NCBI GenBank assembly: GCA_045588915.1
Contig: JAZNFA010000004.1
Span: forward strand, 175,835-239,834
Direction of reading: 5' to 3'
Source of the DNA: RGIG8050 sp045588915
GTDB taxonomy: Bacteria; Bacillota; Clostridia; Christensenellales; UBA1242
Length of the DNA: 64,000 nucleotides
Both the position numbers and the translations under genes were made by a program. The notes beneath the pieces are model-generated. The model was not told where the DNA came from, did not search any database, and worked only from the letters and a program-made list of their open reading frames with translations. This document shows positions 16,341-25,206 of the stretch, piece by piece; within the stretch, counting starts at the first letter, position 1, and the number at the start of each line of letters is the position of its first letter.

Positions 16341-16414
16341 TTTCTATTTTTCCTTTTAAGTGGTACCGACGACTGCGTAATTTACTATTACACATCTCCC
16401 ACGTGAATGCAGAT

Positions 16415-16443
16415 ATTATAGGTTATTTTTTAATATTTGTAAA
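16415..16443 (-). promoter_or_regulatory. Promoter of rplK-rplA
   Basis: Minus strand: TTTACA, 17 bases, TATAAT. The transcript should begin about 65-70 bases before the rplK ATG, leaving room for a regulatory leader. An L1-binding site is possible but not shown. Confidence 0.75.
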
Positions 16444-16466
16444 GAGCTTTACACAAAATAAAACTA

Positions 16467-17768
16467 ATGCGCAAGATAAAATTAACCATATACTGTTGTT
16501 TCTTTGTGTGTACTGTAACCTTTTTTGGTGCGTGGAGTTCACCACAACAGAACTCCCCAACCGTTCTTACTTTAGACTTTGGCGAACATCAGGTGGTACT
16601 CACCGAAGATGTTTTGCAAGGTGGTTGGTACAACTACGAAGACAAGCAAAATTTAACACACGGCAAAAGTTTATTTTCACGAGCCACCACAATGCAAGAG
16701 AGTGATACTTTTGAAGGAACATTTCCTGACATCGTGCAATACATTAACCGTATTGCACCGAAATACGAAATCAGTGCTTTTGATGGTCAAATTGATTTTC
16801 ATCCCCACGCAACACCACGCTTCACCGTTCGGGGACAAAAAACTGGCCGAATCATTGACCGTGAAAAACTTTATGCCGACATTGTCGCCGCTTTGAAAGG
16901 CAATAAATATCCACAGGTTCAGGTAACTTACCAAACAGTTACCCCAACACCAATTGAAACATTACTGGCGCGAATAAAAAAACGTGCGCATTTCAGCACA
17001 CACTGCACCGACAATCCTGACCGTGAACGCAACATTGCTTTGGCATTAGGTAAATTTAACGGACTGCGTGTGAATGCTGGGGAACAAGTTTCTTTTAACC
17101 AAATTGTTGGAAAACGGACAGCACAACAAGGATTCCGAACAGCAAAAATTATTGTCAATGGTGAATACGTCGATGGGATTGGTGGTGGCGTTTGTCAAGT
17201 CAGTACCACCTTATTTAACGCAGCCGTGCAAGCTGGTTTAGAAATTACCGAATCACACCACCACAGTTTGCGCTCATCTTATGTGCCACTCGGCCACGAT
17301 GCAATGGTTTCCAGTGGCGCCGACTTGCGTTTTATTAACAACACTGGTGCACCGATTTATATCGAGACCAACTTTCAAAATCATAACCTAAGCGTAACAA
17401 TTTATGGTCGTGACAAAGGTCCACAAATCAGTTATCGTTTAGATACCGACGTCATCAAAACCATCAACTCCAAAGAACAGTTCGAAAAAGACTTACCCAA
17501 AACACTTATCAAAGACTACACGGCACATCCTGAAAATTATGAAAAAGTTTTAACCAAACACGGACAAGTTGGACACGTTGTCGATACTTATATTGAAACC
17601 TATCAAGGCAATAAACGACTGTCTCGTAAGCGTTTACGCCGTAGTACTTACCAACCAACGCCTAATATTTATACTTTACGCAGATGTGCAACCCAAGTTA
17701 CAAACTCGGTACAGGACGTTCCGGATAATACTTCTTCAACTGTTTTTGATAGCAGAGCCAGTGTTTAA
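16467..17768 (+). CDS. VanW family secreted protein with C-terminal G5-like domain
   Basis: A 433-residue exported protein with an N-terminal hydrophobic signal (residues 5-25). The VanW core spans about residues 170-310: FSTHCTDNPDRERNIALAL, LRVNAGEQVSFNQIVGKR, GIGGGVCQVSTTLFNAAVQ, and ESHHHSLRSSYVPLGHDAM. A G5-like stretch follows (HPENYEKVLTKHGQVGH to the end). The VanW family is of unclear biochemical role but linked to the cell envelope. Its last 71 bases overlap the convergent dus gene. A promoter overlapping the rplK promoter (TTGTAA, 16 bases, TAAAAC) would give a leaderless mRNA. Confidence 0.88.
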   Translation: MRKIKLTIYCCFFVCTVTFFGAWSSPQQNSPTVLTLDFGEHQVVLTEDVLQGGWYNYEDKQNLTHGKSLFSRATTMQESDTFEGTFPDIVQYINRIAPKYEISAFDGQIDFHPHATPRFTVRGQKTGRIIDREKLYADIVAALKGNKYPQVQVTYQTVTPTPIETLLARIKKRAHFSTHCTDNPDRERNIALALGKFNGLRVNAGEQVSFNQIVGKRTAQQGFRTAKIIVNGEYVDGIGGGVCQVSTTLFNAAVQAGLEITESHHHSLRSSYVPLGHDAMVSSGADLRFINNTGAPIYIETNFQNHNLSVTIYGRDKGPQISYRLDTDVIKTINSKEQFEKDLPKTLIKDYTAHPENYEKVLTKHGQVGHVVDTYIETYQGNKRLSRKRLRRSTYQPTPNIYTLRRCATQVTNSVQDVPDNTSSTVFDSRASV

Positions 17769-18570
17769 TCAAATCGTTCGGATTGCCATTATGACGTTGC
17801 TGTTGTAATTGCATCAACTCCACAATCCGTTCGTAAGTTGGTGCACTGTCATCCAAAGTAATTTTCCACGGCGCACCACATAAAGCACGACCGACCATTA
17901 CGCCGTCAGCGTGCGTTATGGCTAAACAATTTTCGTAACTGGCACGGTCTCGCACATCACCATTCGCAATCACTGGCACATTGACACTGGCTTTAACCTC
18001 AGCAATCGCTTGGTAATCAGCCGTACCACGGTAACCATCAACCCCCAACCGGCCGTGTACAATTAAACGGTCAGCACCGGCACGCACACACATTTGTGCA
18101 AATTCCACAGCAATATTTTTGTCCCAGCCTAAACGAAACTTCACACTGAGTTTTTGGTGTTTGTGATGTAAGGCTTGACGACAAAGTTCAATTAAGTTTT
18201 GCGCACGTGGTAAATCTCGCATCAAGGCACAACCACAATGATTCTTAATAATCTTGGGTGCTGGACACCCCATATTCAAATTGATTTCATCGTAAGCATC
18301 CAGCAACCCCGATTGAATTACGTTCACAAAATCAACAGGCTCACGTCCAAACAATTGCACAACCTGATGTACACCATCGACCTTGTCGGTTTTTAGCATT
18401 GCCAGTGTTTTTGCATTACCACGCACTAACGCTGTCGCATTAACCATTTCCGTCCATATCTCACGAGCACCACACGCGACTAAAACACTGCGAAAGCCAT
18501 AATCTGTCCAACCTGCCAACGGTGCAGGTAAAATTATCGGCTCAGACTTGACGGATGTGTTTTTGCTCAT
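17698..18570 (-). CDS. dus: tRNA-dihydrouridine synthase
   Basis: A 290-residue FMN enzyme that reduces uridines in the tRNA D-loop. Visible: LPAPLAGWTDYGFRSVL at the N-terminus, NLNMGCPAPKIIKNHCGCAL near residues 100-119 containing the active-site Cys, LSVKFRLGWD, LIVHGRLGVDGYRGTADY, and PVIANGDVRD with GVMVGRALCGAPW. The start at MSKNTSV was chosen to agree with family length; it overlaps the end of the transporter gene by 29 bases. The 3' end overlaps the convergent vanW-type gene. Which Dus subfamily it belongs to is not clear. Confidence 0.9.
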   Translation of the reverse strand: MSKNTSVKSEPIILPAPLAGWTDYGFRSVLVACGAREIWTEMVNATALVRGNAKTLAMLKTDKVDGVHQVVQLFGREPVDFVNVIQSGLLDAYDEINLNMGCPAPKIIKNHCGCALMRDLPRAQNLIELCRQALHHKHQKLSVKFRLGWDKNIAVEFAQMCVRAGADRLIVHGRLGVDGYRGTADYQAIAEVKASVNVPVIANGDVRDRASYENCLAITHADGVMVGRALCGAPWKITLDDSAPTYERIVELMQLQQQRHNGNPNDLIKHWLCYQKQLKKYYPERPVPSL

Positions 18571-19924
18571 CGTGATAAGATACCACAGTTTCGTCTGCTT
18601 TGTCTTGATATTTCCCAAACAAAAAGGAAGCAACAATTCCTGCCACAGTAACACCACCCACCAACAACCACCCCAGCGAGGTACTCACCTGTAAACTTTG
18701 CGTCGCAAGACCACTTTGGAAGCCAACCATATCCAATAAAAAACCAACCAAGAAAGTAACAAATGCGTTAGTACATTTGGTACAAAAAGTCAAGAAACCA
18801 GTCGCCATTGCTGTACTGTCCATTTTAACATTGTCGGCAAACATACTTATCGGCAAAGAGTAAATACAACCGACCCCCATACTAATCACCAAAATATTAA
18901 CGGCTAATAACCACAAGACCAAAGTTACCGGTAAGAAAATTCTTACGGTTAACAAAATAGCAAAACCAGCGACACCCAACAAGACTACCCATAAAGCTGT
19001 TTGCACGGTCCGTTTCTTACCGACCCGACTACTGACAGCGCACCACAAAGGTTGTCCGGCAATCACCCCTGCAACTAAACACGTCATCACAAAAGAAATT
19101 TGCCACGATGAAAAATGAAAAGTGTAAGTAAAAACGTGCATACCTAAACTGGTCAAAAAAGCGCTACACGATAAAGCAATGGCATAAGCCGTAATTAAGA
19201 AAACATTGTTCCGGTCATCGAGCACAGCAAAGAAAGCCGCCAATACGGAAACTTTTGGTTTCCCCACCGTTAACTTGATTGGCATTGTTCCATTGTTACG
19301 GTAACGCCACGTTCCAAAAATTGTTACGAACCCTGTCAACAAGCACAACGTACTTGTAATGATGGCAATTACTTGATAGCCACTGGATGCCGTATCCATT
19401 GTTGCCACGGCTTTCGGATTCAAAGCAATCCCCATTAACAAAGAAGGCACTAACAATGCGGCTGATTGAAAAATAGTTTTATAACTTTGAATTTTGGTGC
19501 GTTCGTGATAACTTTGACACATATCAAAACCGAGTGCGCTATACGGTGTGGAATACACAGTATTAAAAGTTTCAATCAACAGCAAGGCAAACAACAAAAT
19601 AAAAAACTTACGCATTTCACCCCACGTTGGAACAATATTCCAAATCAGTAAATTGATGACAGCCACACAACAACAGCCAACCAACATAAAGATGTGACGC
19701 TTACCAAACCGACCACGATAATTATCCGACAATACACCGACAATCGGGTCAGTTACAGCATCCCAAACGGTAGAAATTGCAATAGCCAACCCCATCAAAG
19801 TTCCAGATAACCCCAACACACCAGTTCCGAAAAACATTAAATAATTTCCGAGCATCTGGTTGACACTACCATAACCAAACGCCCCAACGCCGTAAAACAA
19901 CTTATCACGTTGCGAAATTTTCAT
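18542..19924 (-). CDS. MFS sugar/cation symporter (GPH family)
   Basis: A 460-residue membrane protein with 12 predicted hydrophobic segments. The N-terminus (QRDKLFYGVGAFGYGSVNQM) and the loop WDAVTDPIVGVLSDNYRGRF followed by GKRHIFM near residues 53-80 match the glycoside-pentoside-hexuronide:cation symporters such as MelB, including the paired Asp residues. The substrate cannot be told from sequence; no sugar catabolic genes are next to it. A TTGATT/TATAAC promoter lies directly before the ATG. Confidence 0.85.
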   Translation of the reverse strand: MKISQRDKLFYGVGAFGYGSVNQMLGNYLMFFGTGVLGLSGTLMGLAIAISTVWDAVTDPIVGVLSDNYRGRFGKRHIFMLVGCCCVAVINLLIWNIVPTWGEMRKFFILLFALLLIETFNTVYSTPYSALGFDMCQSYHERTKIQSYKTIFQSAALLVPSLLMGIALNPKAVATMDTASSGYQVIAIITSTLCLLTGFVTIFGTWRYRNNGTMPIKLTVGKPKVSVLAAFFAVLDDRNNVFLITAYAIALSCSAFLTSLGMHVFTYTFHFSSWQISFVMTCLVAGVIAGQPLWCAVSSRVGKKRTVQTALWVVLLGVAGFAILLTVRIFLPVTLVLWLLAVNILVISMGVGCIYSLPISMFADNVKMDSTAMATGFLTFCTKCTNAFVTFLVGFLLDMVGFQSGLATQSLQVSTSLGWLLVGGVTVAGIVASFLFGKYQDKADETVVSYHDEQKHIRQV

Positions 19925-19982
19925 CGTTATAATATTTCTATTTGCTAAAAATCAAATTTATCAGCATACTATATTAAATCTT

Positions 19983-20510
19983 ATGGGGAATTTTTCGACA
20001 GGTGACAAACCAAAATTTGACTTAATCACAGCGTCAAAAACGAAGAAGTACAAAATCATCACAGCTGTGGTTTTAATTTTGGGTGTCTTGTTTTTGCTTG
20101 GTGGTTTGTTATTAAGAAGTTTTATTACTTCAACCGACATTCCAAACAGTTTAACAATTTCGAATCTTTCCAACTTAACTGGTAAAGGTCCAATTGATTA
20201 CAAATGTACCATTCCCAACAATCAACCTTTTATCTTAAATACCGGAACATTAGACGGTCACCCCTTAACCGAACCCATTGTCTTTACTTTAGAAGATGGT
20301 GCCGAAGACTTCCTAGAAGTTTGGAACTCGAACGAAACAAAACGAATTACTCGTTCCTACTATTCCGGACTTTTCTATTTACACATTAAAGCAGACGCTC
20401 CGAAGTCTGTTCCTAACAACAATGGCGATATGGTATCTCCGACGGGGACATTAAAAATCAGTTGTGGTTCATTTGTGATTAAAATCTTATTCACCTACGC
20501 AGCAATTTAA
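19983..20510 (+). CDS. Membrane-anchored protein of unknown function
   Basis: A 175-residue protein with one hydrophobic segment near residues 25-47 (KIITAVVLILGVLFLLGGLL) and a C-terminal beta-rich extracellular part. A TATATT box seven bases before the ATG suggests a leaderless mRNA. It sits with the next gene as a pair of similar topology. No family recognised. Confidence 0.7.
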   Translation: MGNFSTGDKPKFDLITASKTKKYKIITAVVLILGVLFLLGGLLLRSFITSTDIPNSLTISNLSNLTGKGPIDYKCTIPNNQPFILNTGTLDGHPLTEPIVFTLEDGAEDFLEVWNSNETKRITRSYYSGLFYLHIKADAPKSVPNNNGDMVSPTGTLKISCGSFVIKILFTYAAI

Positions 20511-20558
20511 ACTGACAAATTTTGCATATTTCAAAAACGTTGCCCATAAGTATGGACT

Positions 20559-21287
20559 ATGAAACTTCGTTTTAATTGGAAAAAATTTTTTAACAAAAAA
20601 ACTTGGTTAGGAATTGGCATTGTTACCATTGCTTTAATTGTTACCATTATCGGTGTCGTTAATTTTAAACGTGGTGATACTTACCAAATGGCATTGGAAA
20701 ATATTGCCGAAGCACGTTTTTATTTAAAAACAGCAAACACAGACAATCCGATTGGCAATGTTCAACTGTACAGTGGCATCCGTGAAACGGATTATCAAGC
20801 CGACGGAATTGCCACAGCCACAGTAGCCTTTACTGTCCTTTCGGTTGAGCCAACCAACGACAAGATTGTTTACAATGGCTGTATTACAACTTTGATTAAA
20901 ATTAACGAACAAGAACCAATCACTTTGGTTTTGGAAAAGAATCCTTATGGCAATAATTATGCTGGTGACTTAGAAAGTGCTGTCGATGTTAATGCAAATG
21001 TAACCATTACCTTTCAAGCAAACGGCGAAACAATTGGCACGGTCACTTTATCGTCCGTAATGCCAGACGAAGCTATCAGTTGGGAAACAGCACTGGAAAT
21101 AGCGTGCCAGACCTTAGGTGATGTTATCAATACCGATACACGTATGGAAAGCTCAACGAAGATTCTTTGCGATAACAGCACAGTCAACACTCCTTACTGG
21201 TTTGTTTCATTCGTTACCGAAGATGGTAATCGTTATTTTGTAGTCATCAGTCACGACGGCAAAGTCATCGGTACCAGCGAAAAATAA
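20559..21287 (+). CDS. Membrane-anchored protein of unknown function
   Basis: A 242-residue protein with an N-terminal basic region and one membrane segment near residues 14-34 (TWLGIGIVTIALIVTIIGVV). The last 70 residues (ISWETALEIACQTLGDV, then YWFVSFVTEDGNRYFVVISH) resemble a PepSY-type fold: helix followed by a hairpin ending in an exposed G-K-V-I turn. That resemblance is by eye only. It follows the previous gene by 48 bases. Confidence 0.7.
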   Translation: MKLRFNWKKFFNKKTWLGIGIVTIALIVTIIGVVNFKRGDTYQMALENIAEARFYLKTANTDNPIGNVQLYSGIRETDYQADGIATATVAFTVLSVEPTNDKIVYNGCITTLIKINEQEPITLVLEKNPYGNNYAGDLESAVDVNANVTITFQANGETIGTVTLSSVMPDEAISWETALEIACQTLGDVINTDTRMESSTKILCDNSTVNTPYWFVSFVTEDGNRYFVVISHDGKVIGTSEK

Positions 21288-21340
21288 TTGCATAAACTTG
21301 CAAAAGACACGAGTTTATGTTAAACTACATAGTTTAAATT

Positions 21341-22096
21341 ATGGGCTACAATACAGAAGCAGAGTTTATGGCAATTTTTTTAGCGCTCTTTGTAATACTA
21401 ATTATGGGCGTTATTCTTAAACACGCGCTCCGCAACAAAACTGAGGCCGTACGCCATATTCCTTTGATGATTGTTGGCGCTTTCATTTTACTTTTTGAAG
21501 TTACGAAACAAACATATCACTTAGTTAATCACAATTGGAATACTTGGCACGTACCACTCCACTTCTGCAGTTACTTTCTTGTTTGGTATGGTGTAGCTTT
21601 ATTCACTCGTGGCAAAATCCGTCAAATTATGTATTCTTGTAGTTTGGTTGGTGGCATCTTAGTAAGTCTTCTTTTATGTATTGCACCTGATATGATTTTA
21701 CATAATGCAACGACCGATATTTTTGGCTCATTTGACCATTTTCATACTTACTTTTATCATATGGCTGTAATGGCTTACTGGATTTGGATGTTAATGCTCA
21801 ATGTTTATCATCCCCAAAGACAACATCTCATTACAACCATTATTTTGCACGGCATCTTCTTTTTTGTGACGATTATTGGTGCACACGTCTTCCAAACAAA
21901 TTACACAAACGTTTTACATTCCGATATTAGTATTATGGAAACTTTACGTTACAATGCCGGTCAGTTCACTTATACAATAGTTTTAGCCTTAGTGGGTGTT
22001 TTAGCTGTTTCTATTGTAGCAAGCTCGATTTATTACATTACAAAAAAACTTTACAAACAAAATCTGAACAAAGAAAAAATTACCATTGAAAAATAA
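21341..22096 (+). CDS. YwaF/TMEM164-like integral membrane protein
   Basis: A 251-residue protein with about seven membrane segments. The motif WHVPLHFCSYFLVWYGVALF near residues 68-87 and the His-containing DHFHTYFYHM near 130 fit the YwaF family of bacterial membrane proteins of unknown function. A TTGCAA, 17 bases, TAAACT promoter lies just upstream. Its TAA stop directly abuts the stop of the convergent gene. Confidence 0.7.
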   Translation: MGYNTEAEFMAIFLALFVILIMGVILKHALRNKTEAVRHIPLMIVGAFILLFEVTKQTYHLVNHNWNTWHVPLHFCSYFLVWYGVALFTRGKIRQIMYSCSLVGGILVSLLLCIAPDMILHNATTDIFGSFDHFHTYFYHMAVMAYWIWMLMLNVYHPQRQHLITTIILHGIFFFVTIIGAHVFQTNYTNVLHSDISIMETLRYNAGQFTYTIVLALVGVLAVSIVASSIYYITKKLYKQNLNKEKITIEK

Positions 22097-23044
22097 TTAA
22101 ATGACTAACCACAAGAAAGCGTAACCAGTTAAAACACTGACGCTAATTAACCAACCAATAACAAAGAATTTTTCACGCCATAGTTTTTTATGACGTAATA
22201 AGAAAATTAAACCTAAACCAGCGTTAACACACAAACCACCGAGCAAAGCGCCAAAACGCAAACCACCAATCAAATAAAATTCGGTCAAGACAACACTGGC
22301 TGCACAATTCGGAATCAAGCCAACCAAAACAGCTAGTAAGGGTTGTAACCAAATACTACCACTTAAAAAAGCCTTTAAATTATCTTCACCGACCCAGACA
22401 TCGGCAAGACAGCCAAACAAGAAATTAACCAAGAAAATAAAGCACAAAATTTTCAAACTATGCAGTAAAGGATGCTTCCAATTGAAACGTTTATTATCAA
22501 CGTGGTGATGACAACAACCATTACGCAATTCGTGTGCGTGTTCGTGTTCATCTTTATCGGAATGTTCGTCTTCAACTTTCTCTGTGTGTACGTGCTGTGT
22601 AGCGTGGCGACAACTTAATTCGGTCATAAACGCAGGACGACGGTAGATTAAACGATAAACAGCATTTGCCAAATAACCAACCACAACGGCAATCACAATT
22701 TTGGCAATAATTAAAATGACCACTGTAAGCCATTTATTCGGATGTGCCAACAACAACGGTAACGCTTCATCACTGGTCGAAACAAAGATTGCCAGTAATG
22801 CACCAATGGGAATAATTCCGTGTGTAAATAAATCGGTGGCAACAACCGAAAAACCACACTGCGGCACTGAACCAACCAAAGCACCTAATACCGGACTGGC
22901 TTTACCACGCAAGAAATGATTATTGTGTAATCTATTCGCCCATTTATACTCAATAAATTCAATCAAAAAATAGACTATCAATAAAATTGGCAAAGCCTTT
23001 AAACTATCGAGTAATGCTTCTTGTAAAACTTCCCAATAAACCAC
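22097..23044 (-). CDS. Putative heavy-metal exporter (10-TM, ArsP_2-like)
   Basis: A 315-residue protein with two blocks of membrane segments joined by a hydrophilic His-rich loop near residues 145-185 (HSDKDEHEHAHEL, CCHHH), a likely metal-binding stretch. The first block has GALVGSVPQCGFSVVATDLF and the second the related LVGLIPNCAASVVLTEFYL, an internal repeat typical of the putative 10TM heavy-metal exporter (ArsP_2/manganese transporter) family. Ion and direction are not known. A GTG start is used, eight bases after a TATAAT. Confidence 0.8.
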   Translation of the reverse strand: MVYWEVLQEALLDSLKALPILLIVYFLIEFIEYKWANRLHNNHFLRGKASPVLGALVGSVPQCGFSVVATDLFTHGIIPIGALLAIFVSTSDEALPLLLAHPNKWLTVVILIIAKIVIAVVVGYLANAVYRLIYRRPAFMTELSCRHATQHVHTEKVEDEHSDKDEHEHAHELRNGCCHHHVDNKRFNWKHPLLHSLKILCFIFLVNFLFGCLADVWVGEDNLKAFLSGSIWLQPLLAVLVGLIPNCAASVVLTEFYLIGGLRFGALLGGLCVNAGLGLIFLLRHKKLWREKFFVIGWLISVSVLTGYAFLWLVI

Positions 23045-23052
23045 AGTGCAAC

Positions 23053-23081
23053 ATTATAAAATTAAATGCCAAAAATCACAA
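23053..23081 (-). promoter_or_regulatory. Promoter of the metal-exporter gene
   Basis: Minus strand: TTGTGA, 17 bases, TATAAT, eight bases to a GTG start. Leaderless layout with a non-AUG start. Confidence 0.6.
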
Positions 23082-23102
23082 GAGCAAATTTTGGATTTTA
23101 CT

Positions 23103-23177
23103 TGGTCGGAGCGGCGGGAATTGAACCCACGACCTCAAGTCCCCCAGACTTGCGCGATACCACTACGCTACGCCCCG
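23103..23177 (-). tRNA. tRNA-Pro (anticodon GGG)
   Basis: A 75-base tRNA: acceptor CGGGGCG with CGCTCCG (one G-T pair), D-arm GCGTAGTGGTATCGC, anticodon stem around CTGGGGG (anticodon GGG), T-arm GTGGGTTCAATTCCCGC, and an encoded CCA. Immediately upstream are partial copies of its own 5' end. Confidence 0.93.
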
Positions 23178-23290
23178 AAAGTGTACGGACTTCGTGTTGA
23201 GGTATCTGGCGACCGAAGGTTGACAAGATACCACTACGCTACGCCCCGAAATTGCACGGCTCTTCAACAAGATACCACTACACTACGCCA
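23156..23290 (-). repeat. Partial duplications of the tRNA-Pro 5' end
   Basis: The 24 bases GATACCACTACGCTACGCCC plus CGAA (plus-strand view) at the tRNA 5' end recur exactly at 23227-23250, and a 20-base copy with one change stands at 23271-23290. Both extra copies lie between the likely promoter and the mature tRNA, so they would be in the 5' leader of the precursor. Confidence 0.85.
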
Positions 23291-23304
23291 CATTTATGCA
23301 AAAA

Positions 23305-23333
23305 ATCATAACACAGCACAACAAAAACTTCAA
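23305..23333 (-). promoter_or_regulatory. Likely promoter of tRNA-Pro
   Basis: Minus strand: TTGAAG, 17 bases, TATGAT, upstream of all the partial tRNA copies, predicting a precursor with a leader of about 120 bases. It abuts the end of truA. Confidence 0.5.
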
Positions 23334-23336
23334 CCG

Positions 23337-24062
23337 TTAATATTCGACACTCAACAAAGTTAAACCTTTTGCTGGTGCCGTTTTGCCAGCTCGACGACGG
23401 TCACGTGCATCAAGTACAGCTTGCATATTAGTTTTTTCCAATAATGTTCCAACAATAATACGTACCATATTATGTAAAAAACCGTTACCACGAATCACAA
23501 AATAAATCGTGTCTGGGGTTGGTGTTTGAATGTCTAAACTGTAAATTGTGCGTACCGGACTTTTGTCACGCAGTTCGGCACAGAATGATGTAAAGTCGTG
23601 TGTCCCCACCAAAACCTGTGCTTGTTGACGCAAACGTTCAATGTCAACTGGCTTGTAAAGTTGCCAATGGTCAACATCTTGCGACGGATGACGAGTTGAT
23701 GATACATAACATTTATAAAGATAGGTTTTCGCCTTAGCATCACTACGTGCGTTAAACTTGGGTAAAATTTCAGCAGCAGTAACAGCAATATCACTCGGTA
23801 AATAACTATTGACACCTAACAAAAATTGATAAATTTTCACATCTTCACGAGGACACAAACACGAAACGACTTGCCCCACAGCGTGCACTCCGGCATCAGT
23901 ACGACCACTGCCAACCACTTTCACAGGCGTCGCAAAATAACGTGAAATAGCTTTTTCTAATTCATTTTGAATGGTACGTTGCCCTACTTGAGTTTGAAAG
24001 CCGGCATACCTTGTTCCAACATATTCACATTGTATTTTTAAATGCACAACGCAGTGTAACAC
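23337..24062 (-). CDS. truA: tRNA pseudouridine synthase A
   Basis: A 241-residue enzyme that makes pseudouridine at tRNA positions 38-40. Visible: YVGTRYAGFQTQVGQRTIQ near the N-terminus, VVGSGRTDAGVHAVGQV near residues 48-64 with the catalytic Asp, FNARSDAKAKTYLYKCY, and FLHNMVRIIVGTLLE near 196-210. Full length. The start is uncertain: a GTG here or a GTG five codons later. It follows mnmA, another tRNA-modification gene, by 23 bases and is probably co-transcribed. Confidence 0.93.
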   Translation of the reverse strand: MLHCVVHLKIQCEYVGTRYAGFQTQVGQRTIQNELEKAISRYFATPVKVVGSGRTDAGVHAVGQVVSCLCPREDVKIYQFLLGVNSYLPSDIAVTAAEILPKFNARSDAKAKTYLYKCYVSSTRHPSQDVDHWQLYKPVDIERLRQQAQVLVGTHDFTSFCAELRDKSPVRTIYSLDIQTPTPDTIYFVIRGNGFLHNMVRIIVGTLLEKTNMQAVLDARDRRRAGKTAPAKGLTLLSVEY

Positions 24063-24085
24063 ATTGCTTCACAGCTCGGCAACTT

Positions 24086-25141
24086 TTACGCTTTTACCAA
24101 AAGTCCACCACCCAATACGGTGTCCCCTTGATAAAGCACCACAGCCTGCCCCGGCGTAACAGCACGTTGAGGTTCGTCAAATTTTACTTTGACGTGTGTC
24201 GCGTCAATAACTTGTATCGTGGCTGGTTGCTCTTTTTGATTGTAACGAATTTTTACGTGACAACGGAAAATCTTTGCTGTTGGTACTCCGTTAATCCAAT
24301 GGAAATCAACAGCTGTCGCTTCGCTTTGGCACAGTTCGTCACGAGTACACAAACAGACCGTATTTGTTTGGGGGCAAATGTCACGCACATACAAACGCTG
24401 GTCAGCCGCAATTGATAATCCTTTCCGTTGACCAACAGTATAATGAATAATACCACGATGCTGTCCGAGCACTTTACCATCTGGACTGACAAAGTTACCA
24501 CACGGATATTGCTTACCAGTGTACTGCTCTATCACTTGTGCATAGTCACCGTCTGGTACAAAACAGATATCTTGACTTTCACTCTTATGCGCATTCACAA
24601 AGCCGTGCTGTTCAGCCAAAGCACGCACTTCGGATTTGGTCAATTCACCCAAAGGAAATAACGTGTGCGCTAACTGTTCAGCACTCAAATGGTACAAAAA
24701 ATAACTTTGGTCTTTGCTAACGTCCACAGCTTTTTTTAAATAGTATTGTTCGCCGATTTTTTCAATACGTGCATAATGTCCGGTTACGACCACATCACAA
24801 CCTAGCTCATCTGCACAATCATAAAGACGGTCGAACTTTAAATAACGATTACAATCAATACAAGGATTTGGTGTCATTCCCTGCTCATAACAAGCGATGA
24901 ATTTATCAATAACTTTAGCTTTGAAATCAGCCGTAAAGTCATAAACGTGAAACGGCATACCTAAACGCTCAGCAACACTGCGCGCATCAACAACATCTTG
25001 GTTGCTGCCACACGTTTCTGCGTTGACATCACCACGTAACAACATTGTACAGCCAAAACATTCAAAACCTTGCTGCTGAGTCAACAACCCTGCAACACTG
25101 GAATCCACCCCACCACTCATCGCAATCAAAGCTCGCTTCAT
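24086..25141 (-). CDS. mnmA: tRNA-specific 2-thiouridylase MnmA
   Basis: A 351-residue ATP-dependent enzyme that puts sulphur on the wobble uridine of Lys, Glu and Gln tRNAs. Visible: the PP-loop AMSGGVDSSVAG (residues 7-18), the first catalytic Cys in MTPNPCIDCNRYLKF near 93-107, GHYARIEK, SESQDICFVPDGDY with the second Cys near 190, and HRGIIHYTVGQRKGL. Normal length. Its start is nine bases after a TATAAT. Confidence 0.95.
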   Translation of the reverse strand: MKRALIAMSGGVDSSVAGLLTQQQGFECFGCTMLLRGDVNAETCGSNQDVVDARSVAERLGMPFHVYDFTADFKAKVIDKFIACYEQGMTPNPCIDCNRYLKFDRLYDCADELGCDVVVTGHYARIEKIGEQYYLKKAVDVSKDQSYFLYHLSAEQLAHTLFPLGELTKSEVRALAEQHGFVNAHKSESQDICFVPDGDYAQVIEQYTGKQYPCGNFVSPDGKVLGQHRGIIHYTVGQRKGLSIAADQRLYVRDICPQTNTVCLCTRDELCQSEATAVDFHWINGVPTAKIFRCHVKIRYNQKEQPATIQVIDATHVKVKFDEPQRAVTPGQAVVLYQGDTVLGGGLLVKA

Positions 25142-25150
25142 TATGTTTCA

Positions 25151-25179
25151 ATTATACGGCAGTCCCGTATTTTTGTAAA
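25151..25179 (-). promoter_or_regulatory. Promoter of mnmA-truA
   Basis: Minus strand: TTTACA, 17 bases, TATAAT, nine bases to the mnmA ATG. Confidence 0.7.
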
Positions 25180-25206
25180 TTGAGGTTTGCAATTTTGTGG
25201 CAACGA

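Noticed and set aside
23046..23363. Plus-strand frame across tRNA-Pro (RRELNPRPQ-type peptide)
   Set aside because: Antisense of the tRNA and its repeats; no ribosome site or coding-like composition.
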